From NCBI GenBank assembly GCA_035527755.1, contig DATKZX010000019.1, positions 62,001-126,000 of the forward strand: a stretch of 64,000 nt of DNA. Direction: 5' to 3'. Made by a program: the position numbers and the translations under genes. Positions 58,140 through 64,000 of the stretch are shown in pieces. This DNA comes from Methanomassiliicoccales archaeon (lineage in GTDB: Archaea > Thermoplasmatota > Thermoplasmata > Methanomassiliicoccales > UBA472). Position 1 is the stretch's first letter; the number at the start of each line of letters is the position of its first letter. The notes beneath the pieces are model-generated. The model was not told the origin of the DNA. It saw only the letters and a program-made list of their open reading frames with translations, and ran no database searches.

Positions 58140-59792
58140 ATGGCAAGAGAGGATATCACCCGGGAGGCCACCATCGGCCAGCTTTTGGACGAAATAACCG
58201 AGAAGGTGCCGGATCAGGACGCGGTGGTCTATGTCGACCGCGATTATCGACTGACCTGGCGGGAGTTCCGGGACACTGTGGATAAGACCGCCAAAGGCCT
58301 GATGGCATTGGGCGTGAAGAAGGGCGAAAAGGTGGCGATATGGGCGACCAACGTGCCTCATTGGGTGACGCTGCAGTTCGCCACCGCCAAGATCGGAGCG
58401 ATCCTGCTCACCATCAACATCAACTATCGCAACGCTGAGATCGATTACCTGTTGAAGCAATCGGACTGCGAGAACATCTTCATCATCGACGGCTATCGGG
58501 ACACTGACTATGTCCAAACCCTCTACGAGCTGATCCCGGAACTGAAGGACCAGCCTCGCGATGGTCTTCATTCTGATAACTATCCTCAATTGAAGAGGGT
58601 TTTCTTCCTGGGTCCGGAGAAACATCGCGGCATGTATTCCTGGAACGAGCTGTTAGCCTTGAACGTCCAGGTCAGTGATGAGGAATATCGCCAGCGTCAG
58701 GGAGAGCTGTCGCCGTACGACGTGGTCAACATGCAGTACACCTCCGGTACCACTGGCTTCCCCAAAGGGGTGATGCTCACCCATTTCAACATCACCAACA
58801 ACGGTTACTGGACCGGGGCCAATCAGAACTTCACCCCGAAGGACCGGGTCTGCGTTCCGGTACCGCTGTTCCACTGCTTCGGCTGCGTATTGGCGGTCAT
58901 GGCCTGTCTGAACCACGGTGCCACCATGGTCATCCTGGAGAGGTACGATCCCATCAATGTCATGATGTCTATCGAGCGTGAGAAGTGCACCGCGTTGTAT
59001 GGCGTACCCACCATGTTCATTGCCATCCTGGACCACAAACTATTCCATAAGTTCGATTTCTCATCGTTGCGCACTGGCATCATGGCCGGGGCGCCCTGCC
59101 CCATCAAGACCATGAAGGAATGCGTGGAACGCATGAACATGACCGAGGTCACCAACGTTTACGGGTTGACCGAGACCAGCCCAGGCATGACCCAGACGCG
59201 CTTTGACGAGCCGAGCCTGGATAGAAAATGCTCCACCGTAGGTCAGCATTATCCCGGTGTGGAAGTGGCTATCATCGATCCGGAGACCGGCCGGTTCTGC
59301 CATGTCGGGGAGCACGGTGAGCTGTGCTGCCGGGGCCATAACGTCATGAAAGGGTACTATAACATGCCCGTGGAGACCGCCAAGGCCATAGACAAGGATG
59401 GATGGCTGCATTCGGGGGATATCGGCATACAGGACGCGGAAGGTTACTTCGCCGTCACTGGCCGCCTTAAGGACATGATCATCCGAGGTGGCGAGAACAT
59501 CTACCCCAAGGAAGTGGAGGACTTCATCCACCATATGTCGGGGGTGCAGGATGTGCAGGTGGTCGGCGTCCCCAGTGAAAAATATGGTGAGCAGCCGGCG
59601 GCCTTCCTTATACTGAAACCTGGGGTCACCATGACCCCGGATGACGTGCGGGACCATTGCCGGGGGCAGATCGCCTTTTACAAGATACCGAAGTACGTGC
59701 ACTTCATCGACGAATATCCGTTGACGGCAAGTGGCAAGATAATGAAGTTCAAACTTAGGGACCTAGCTACCCAGCTATGGTCTGATGCTTGA
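58140..59792 (+). CDS. AMP-forming acyl-CoA ligase
   Basis: 550 residues. Activates a carboxylic acid to its CoA ester with ATP. AMP-binding signature YTSGTTGFPKGVMLTHFNIT near residue 203, NVYGLTETSPG, DKDGWLHSGDIG, RLKDMIIRGGENIYPKEVED and the C-terminal lysine in TASGKIMKFKL are all intact. The sequence is of the medium/long-chain type. With VOR upstream, the products may be branched or fatty acyl-CoA. Confidence 0.94.
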   Translation: MAREDITREATIGQLLDEITEKVPDQDAVVYVDRDYRLTWREFRDTVDKTAKGLMALGVKKGEKVAIWATNVPHWVTLQFATAKIGAILLTININYRNAEIDYLLKQSDCENIFIIDGYRDTDYVQTLYELIPELKDQPRDGLHSDNYPQLKRVFFLGPEKHRGMYSWNELLALNVQVSDEEYRQRQGELSPYDVVNMQYTSGTTGFPKGVMLTHFNITNNGYWTGANQNFTPKDRVCVPVPLFHCFGCVLAVMACLNHGATMVILERYDPINVMMSIEREKCTALYGVPTMFIAILDHKLFHKFDFSSLRTGIMAGAPCPIKTMKECVERMNMTEVTNVYGLTETSPGMTQTRFDEPSLDRKCSTVGQHYPGVEVAIIDPETGRFCHVGEHGELCCRGHNVMKGYYNMPVETAKAIDKDGWLHSGDIGIQDAEGYFAVTGRLKDMIIRGGENIYPKEVEDFIHHMSGVQDVQVVGVPSEKYGEQPAAFLILKPGVTMTPDDVRDHCRGQIAFYKIPKYVHFIDEYPLTASGKIMKFKLRDLATQLWSDA

Positions 59793-59846
59793 TTCCCAAT
59801 CTATATCTACCTTGGAATGCACTATTTAACTGGAGGTTTCGTACCT

Positions 59847-60026
59847 ATGCCAGAGAAAGATATATCAGAGGTATTATCAGAGAAAGGCCAGGAGATCAAG
59901 AAGATGTTTAAGGATTTCGATGCGACCCTGGAACAGTGGAAGTTCTCCGTGGAGGATACTAAGGAAGGAACGATAGTGGAGATCCACGCGAGGGCCCTGA
60001 TCAAGAAAAAGGAGAAGAAGGGCTGA
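59847..60026 (+). CDS. Tiny protein, paralogue of the one at 61639
   Basis: 59 residues from ATG 59847, with GGAGGT about 9 nt upstream. The C-terminal half, EQWKFSVEDTKEGTIVEIHA, followed by ALIKKK, aligns with EDWKVSMEEFPDGTRLFARF and VLIKK of the protein at 61639. Charged and soluble, with no known family. It is convergent with the kinase-like gene, with 17 nt between the stops. Both tiny genes flank the kinase group and may belong to it. Confidence 0.65.
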   Translation: MPEKDISEVLSEKGQEIKKMFKDFDATLEQWKFSVEDTKEGTIVEIHARALIKKKEKKG

Positions 60027-60043
60027 TCAGGAGCATCGCGCCT

Positions 60044-60883
60044 TCATTTCTGAAGAAGGCGTATCAATTTTTCTATCTTGACCGCCGACAATCGAAAGTC
60101 TGGTCGTTTATCGATGAGGTCCAAATAATCAGAGGCCCTTTTTAGGTCCCGACCGGGATAATTCTTCCGGGCCAGTTTGACGATGGCCTCAGGAGTTCCA
60201 AACTCTAGGAAGGATGCTATCATGCATGCCAAGTCATAGGCCCTCTTCTCTTTTTGGGGGGCGTCCTCCAATAGATGGCCTACATCCATGATGTACACCT
60301 GGTCTGAGAATATGAAGTTCTCTGGTTTGATGTCCCCATGGAAAACCTTCTTACGGTGCATCTTCCTCAAATGCTGGAAGGCCTCTTCCAGTTGTTCCAT
60401 CTTGATCTTCTTACCTGAAACAGCATCACCCATGTCAAGGAACTCCGCCACGAATAACCAGAGGCCTCCGACCAAAGGATAATACCCAAAGGGCTTGGCC
60501 GTGGGAATGCCTATGTCATACATCTTGGAAAGTCCTTCGAACTGATGTTTGGCCATCTCCTTGGCCGAGTGGGTGAAATCGAAGAGGGGTTCTCTGGAGT
60601 TCATTTGTAGGTAGATGTTCTTGAACAGTTGGAAGGTGCGCTCGGTCATGATGTCGCTGCCCCCCAGTATCTTGCCGAAATAGATTATCTGACGGTCCTC
60701 TGAGTCGAGTCCCTCGATCTTGACCGGTATTGAGAGGCGCGATCCGTCCGCACCTATCGGGGTGACCGATATCTTGTGCATCTCGAAAGCCTCGGCCATT
60801 ATCAAATAGATGGTTTTCAGGACCCCGCGGAAGAATTCCCGGTTATCCAAGCTGTTTGGAACATTCTTGGTCTGCGCTGTCAC
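60044..60883 (-). CDS. Atypical protein-kinase-like protein
   Basis: 279 residues from a GTG at 60883 that overlaps the stop of the previous gene as GTGA, with a G-rich site upstream; a longer frame overlaps that gene and is less likely. The catalytic loop is FHGDIKPENFIF near residue 180, and the metal motif is MDVGH in place of DFG. YFGKIL may hold the ATP lysine, and the helix GLSKMYDIGIPTAKPFG resembles LPS/Kdo-type and RIO kinases. Its substrate is unknown. Confidence 0.75.
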   Translation of the reverse strand: MTAQTKNVPNSLDNREFFRGVLKTIYLIMAEAFEMHKISVTPIGADGSRLSIPVKIEGLDSEDRQIIYFGKILGGSDIMTERTFQLFKNIYLQMNSREPLFDFTHSAKEMAKHQFEGLSKMYDIGIPTAKPFGYYPLVGGLWLFVAEFLDMGDAVSGKKIKMEQLEEAFQHLRKMHRKKVFHGDIKPENFIFSDQVYIMDVGHLLEDAPQKEKRAYDLACMIASFLEFGTPEAIVKLARKNYPGRDLKRASDYLDLIDKRPDFRLSAVKIEKLIRLLQK

Positions 60884-61629
60884 TGAGCCCCCTCCTCCTC
60901 TTTTGGCGGAGGAGCGGCAAGGAGCCGTGCCTTCTCCCGTTGGTTCTTTATCGATCCCTTCCATAGTTCAAGAACTAGACGAATGGCCTGAAGACGATGG
61001 ATCTTTAATCCCTTATTGACCCCACGACCGAGCTCCATCACCGGTACGCCCTTGTGAGAATAGATGATCCGCCAGACCGCCAGATCGGGCACGACAAAGA
61101 AGAATTGGTTGGTGTTCAGGATCACGTCCTTCCCTCGGACTACAACATCCATGTCCATCATGCCCTCGCGTTTGATGGGTATGCTCACCCCTTTACCGAA
61201 CACAGCTCGGAAAAGGGCGTAGGTGATGACCTCCACCGTACCAACGTCGATGTTCCTATCCAGGTTGATGGGCATGTATCCCTCACCCGGTTCTCTCTCC
61301 GATACCCCGCGTTCCTTCATTATCCTCTGATATTCTTCCGGAGTACGGGACGACGGGGGCATGGGGCGGTCCCCATCCTCCGACCAACCCATAAAAGGAG
61401 CCCCTTCCTTGTGGTATTCACTATCAACCTTGCTCCTGCCCTTGGCGGTCCATATGTTTTCAAAGGCCTTCATGTCCGCATCAATACCCGAGGTTTCATC
61501 GCTCAGGCCCTTATGATATTCCCCCACGACCTTACGGCATTCGGGATCCGTCCATTCCTCGGGACATAATAAGACCCTGTCGTCGTCCTCTTCCTTTTTT
61601 ACCTCTTTTTTTTCTTTTTCAGGGCTCAA
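60880..61629 (-). CDS. Unknown protein coupled to the kinase-like gene
   Basis: About 249 residues from a TTG at 61629 that lies 6 nt after a GGTG site; a GTG at 61638 directly after the upstream stop is also possible. Charged N- and C-termini surround a central globular region (INLDRNIDVGTVEVITYALF, GVSIPIKREGMMDMDVVVRG, FFFVVPDLAVWRIIY). No family is recognised. The stop overlaps the kinase start (GTGA), and it follows the tiny gene at 61639 without a gap, so the three form one operon. Confidence 0.65.
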   Translation of the reverse strand: MSPEKEKKEVKKEEDDDRVLLCPEEWTDPECRKVVGEYHKGLSDETSGIDADMKAFENIWTAKGRSKVDSEYHKEGAPFMGWSEDGDRPMPPSSRTPEEYQRIMKERGVSEREPGEGYMPINLDRNIDVGTVEVITYALFRAVFGKGVSIPIKREGMMDMDVVVRGKDVILNTNQFFFVVPDLAVWRIIYSHKGVPVMELGRGVNKGLKIHRLQAIRLVLELWKGSIKNQREKARLLAAPPPKEEEGAQ

Positions 61630-61638
61630 TGTCCGCAC

Positions 61639-61836
61639 CTACTTTTTTATAAGCACCTGAAATCGTGCAAAGAGACGGGTGCCGTCCGGAAACTCTTCCA
61701 TGGAGACCTTCCAATCCTCCATCTCTGCGTTGAGATTATCGAAGAACTTGTCGATCTCATCCACGATCTTCTCTACGTTCTCCGGTTTTCCACCTACCAA
61801 GTGTAAAATCGAAGCCATTTTCTCTTTCTTGCCCAT
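61639..61836 (-). CDS. Tiny protein, paralogue of the one at 59847
   Basis: 65 residues. ATGGGC start at 61836 with no clear ribosome-binding site; a TATA-like GGATATTTAATCC at about 61866-61878 gives a short leader. The C-terminal half matches the 59-residue protein at 59847 (W-K-x-S-[VM]-E spacing, a central DGT or EGT, and a final LIKK). Leads the operon with the 252-codon unknown and the kinase-like genes. Confidence 0.65.
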   Translation of the reverse strand: MGKKEKMASILHLVGGKPENVEKIVDEIDKFFDNLNAEMEDWKVSMEEFPDGTRLFARFQVLIKK

Positions 61837-61951
61837 GGAAGTACCAGGAGTAATTATCTATGAACGGATTAAATATCCTTTCGCATCTCTATATTGTTAG
61901 TTAGCTAATCATTTTTATGATAGACCTCGCTATTTGATGCCCGAATAAGCT

Positions 61952-63061
61952 ATGAACCCCACCGAACGTGATGCCGTCTCCGAGAATGTATCCGACTTCT
62001 TTATTGATGTATCAAGGGAACTGACCCATCAGGAGATGATGCTGAGTCGGGTGCGGAATGAAGGGGAGAATCGAACGCTCAGGTCGATCGTCTCTCTGGG
62101 GTTGCTGATATTGGTCTCTGCGGTAATCATCATGAGACCGGAGACATTGCATATCTGGTTGATCGTCGCGCTATTGCTCTATTCCTACAATTTCGTTATA
62201 CTGCTGCTGCCAACGACCACGGGCCGGACCCGCCCGAAACAGAAGGTGGCGCCAAGGGAGAAAGGTACGGACCACCGCTGGCTAGCCATCAAACTACTGC
62301 TGCGCAAGAAGAAATTGGCCATAGAGATGGGGTTGACGGTGTTTCTCGGAGGGATGGTCCCCCTGACCCTCAGCTTCACGATAATACTGGGAACGGGACT
62401 GTGCCTACTGGCCTATTTCCTGTTGACCTCCTATTCCATGGTCGACAGCTTGGTGCTCCTAGTGTCGATGCAGGTGTCGTTGATCATCACCTTCTACGCC
62501 CTGATAATCATTTTACATCCTCAGTCACAAGGGATAACCTTGTTCGCTAGAGCCTGGAAAGATCGAATAGGGATCGCTCGCTCCAAGGGTTGGGCCGCCA
62601 CCACATTGGTGCTCATGGTGGCCATTGGACTGGTCACCGCTCTGGCCATACTTTTCATTGGTGCCCTGATACTCCCAGGTGTCACCCTGGCTAGCCTATT
62701 GGCATCCCTCAGCCACCTGATCCTAGAGGACCTCTTCATCATAGTGATGTTCCTGGCCGTGCAGATATGGGTGATGAGGAGCTTTCAGAGCCTCACCAGC
62801 CGGCGCATGGCCATTACGATCCTGAGTTCGAAGGTGGGGAAGCTCAAGGAGCTGCTGACGCGCTGCGAGGTGCTCAACACCCCGGCAGGGATGGGGGCGG
62901 AGCGTGAAGAAAGGTTCCAGGCCATCATGTCCGAGTATTACGCCTTTATGATCTACGATGTGATCCGTCTGGATTTCTTCAGCTACGCACCCGTGTACCT
63001 AGTAGGACCACGCCTCAAGTACGTGCTGGACGAAAAGGTGATCGCCCAGTTACCTGGGTGA
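61952..63061 (+). CDS. Multi-pass membrane protein of unknown function
   Basis: 369 residues. Starts with an acidic soluble segment (about 1-45), then about seven hydrophobic helices in three groups (near 47-90, 125-185 and 215-290), and a soluble C-terminus of about 80 residues with EREERFQAIMSEYYAFMIYD. No family recognised. Divergent from the tiny gene at 61836, with an AT-rich spacer. Confidence 0.7.
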   Translation: MNPTERDAVSENVSDFFIDVSRELTHQEMMLSRVRNEGENRTLRSIVSLGLLILVSAVIIMRPETLHIWLIVALLLYSYNFVILLLPTTTGRTRPKQKVAPREKGTDHRWLAIKLLLRKKKLAIEMGLTVFLGGMVPLTLSFTIILGTGLCLLAYFLLTSYSMVDSLVLLVSMQVSLIITFYALIIILHPQSQGITLFARAWKDRIGIARSKGWAATTLVLMVAIGLVTALAILFIGALILPGVTLASLLASLSHLILEDLFIIVMFLAVQIWVMRSFQSLTSRRMAITILSSKVGKLKELLTRCEVLNTPAGMGAEREERFQAIMSEYYAFMIYDVIRLDFFSYAPVYLVGPRLKYVLDEKVIAQLPG

Positions 63062-63070
63062 GAACGTCCC

Positions 63071-63466
63071 TCAAGACTTTCCTTCGATCTCGGCGCCCAT
63101 GGCGTCCACCCAATCCTTGTGGAACCTGGCACGTGGCCGTCCTCGGCGGACGATATCGAAAGCCTCTGAGTAGCCGATCCCCAACTTCCTGCTTAGGTAA
63201 ACCATGACCACGAACGCTGAACGATCACGTCCGTGATAGCAATGGACCATGACCTTCACGCCTTTGTTGGAGAGTTCCATGAGCAGTTCCGCGGCCCTGA
63301 TGATCTTGGCCGTGTTGGGGCGTCGACCCACGAAATAGAACCTTTCGTCGAAAAGGGATCGGGCGTTCATACTGAGATCTATACCCTGCAGCCTCTGCAT
63401 ACCATGCCTCCGATGGTCCAACCAACTTCCTATGGCCACCGTCTCATCGATCCATTCCATTTCCAT
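63071..63466 (-). CDS. Dual-specificity protein phosphatase
   Basis: 131 residues. The P-loop HCYHGRDRS (HCx5R) with the preceding VKVMV strand is diagnostic of cysteine-dependent phosphatases; the general acid is probably an Asp or Glu in MNARSLFDERFYF. Small archaeal enzymes of this kind act on phosphotyrosine or phosphoserine. It lies near the kinase-like gene, but nothing shows that the two are paired. Confidence 0.9.
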   Translation of the reverse strand: MEMEWIDETVAIGSWLDHRRHGMQRLQGIDLSMNARSLFDERFYFVGRRPNTAKIIRAAELLMELSNKGVKVMVHCYHGRDRSAFVVMVYLSRKLGIGYSEAFDIVRRGRPRARFHKDWVDAMGAEIEGKS

Positions 63467-63576
63467 CTAACTAGGCATCCCTATCGATATCATCTTTCTG
63501 GTCCGTACTTACGTCCAGAACGGAGCATTTACGGTCCGATGGGAGAGCGTTAAGCTAGGGGGTTCTTGGAATAAAT

Positions 63577-63587
63577 GCATATATGAT
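63577..63587 (+). promoter_or_regulatory. TATA box giving a likely leaderless hydrolase mRNA
   Basis: GCATATATGAT is centred about 25 nt before the ATG at 63607, and no ribosome-binding site is present. A frame starting at the ATG inside the box is less likely. Confidence 0.5.
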
Positions 63588-63606
63588 CATTCCAATCCGC
63601 CGTTCG

Positions 63607-64000
63607 ATGCCGAAGGCCGTCCTTGGTGACATCCAGATGAACTTTGAGGTTCATGGTGAAGGAGAACCCCTGGTGCTCATCACCGGCCTTGGTGGTGAGA
63701 TATCCTTCTGGAAGAAGTTCGTACCTATTCTATCGAAGAAGCACCGAGTGCTGATACTGGACAACCGGGGAGCGGGCGATACGGAATATCCGTCCACCCT
63801 TTTTACCATGCATACGATGGCCGAGGACATCATGAACCTCTTGGACCACCTGGAGATCGAGCGGTCCCACGTATTGGGATGGTCCATGGGCGGGAACGTG
63901 GCCCAGGAGATCGCCATCAACCACCCTGACCGCGTGGGAGCGTTAGTTCTCATGTCCACCTATGCAAGGAGGCCGGAACGATCCGCTTTCGCCATCGACA
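63607..64000 (+). CDS. Alpha/beta-fold hydrolase (partial, C-terminus off the window)
   Basis: 131 residues are present. The fold is shown by FEVHGEGEPLVLITGLGGEI (oxyanion region), LILDNRGAGDTEYP, and the nucleophile elbow LGWSMGGNVAQEIA, where Ser is the catalytic residue. It resembles the 3-oxoadipate enol-lactonase group, a broad family; the substrate is unknown. The acid and histidine of the triad lie beyond base 64000. Confidence 0.9.
   Translation, partial: MPKAVLGDIQMNFEVHGEGEPLVLITGLGGEISFWKKFVPILSKKHRVLILDNRGAGDTEYPSTLFTMHTMAEDIMNLLDHLEIERSHVLGWSMGGNVAQEIAINHPDRVGALVLMSTYARRPERSAFAID

Overview
The window is archaeal and most likely from a Thermoplasmatota genome outside the Thermoplasmatales proper, possibly Methanomassiliicoccales-like. 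The evidence is archaeal-only gene sets (aIF6, L31e, L39e, S19e, S24e, S27ae, Rpo7, Spt4, FEN1, RNase Z, deoxyhypusine synthase, archaeal AdoMet synthetase), a DUF835 domain, phosphomevalonate dehydratase (aconitase X) instead of Thermoplasma-type mevalonate genes, TATA-box promoters, and a tRNA intron with a bulge-helix-bulge. No methanogenesis marker, rRNA, CRISPR array or insertion sequence is visible, so the exact lineage is inference.

Layout: 1-2785 is a peptide-type ABC transporter (partial permease plus a substrate-binding protein whose C-terminal lobe has moved to the N-terminus). 3078-6659 holds MptE, a DUF373 membrane protein, a double zinc-ribbon membrane protein and an MBL-fold hydrolase. 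6662-8528 is the S19e-PDCD5-L39e-L31e-aIF6 translation operon. 8751-12199 is UbiX and LeuRS. 12337-17967 is a minus-strand cassette of SPFH, zinc-ribbon membrane, LemA and TPM proteins that resembles bacterial membrane-stress loci. 18221-29170 carries a glutamate-synthase-like flavoprotein, a DUF255 thioredoxin-fold protein, AdoMet synthetase facing an HTH-CBS regulator, RNase Z, MFS, Usp and ribulose-phosphate epimerase. 29171-38642 has TRAM, FEN1, a 1386-residue IleRS fused to HhH, zinc-ribbon and DUF835 modules, a DUF126-Nudix fusion with the aconitase X large subunit, a tRNA-Arg(CCG) with an intron in the T-loop, and the Rpo7-Spt4-DUF359-S24e-S27ae operon. 38756-48067 has a K+-independent H+-pyrophosphatase, two KaiC-like proteins (one without a Walker A motif), a polyprenol-kinase-like protein, a thymidylate-kinase-like protein, MFS, deoxyhypusine synthase, an isopropylmalate/isocitrate dehydrogenase-family enzyme and an Fe-S protein. 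48268-54576 is one giant exported protein with many DxDxDG calcium-type repeats. 54728-59792 is a 2-oxoacid:ferredoxin oxidoreductase, an HTH-cupin regulator and an acyl-CoA ligase. 59847-64000 contains a kinase-like gene group flanked by two paralogous tiny proteins, a membrane protein, a dual-specificity phosphatase and a partial alpha/beta hydrolase.

Functional threads: 2-oxoacid oxidation to acyl-CoA with ferredoxin, beside an acyl-CoA ligase; parts of the archaeal isoprenoid route (phosphomevalonate dehydratase and UbiX, which makes the prenyl-FMN needed by the decarboxylase of that route); energy conservation by a membrane pyrophosphatase; and large blocks of translation genes. Several genes start with GTG or TTG, neighbouring genes often overlap by ATGA or GTGA, and several promoters appear to give leaderless mRNAs.
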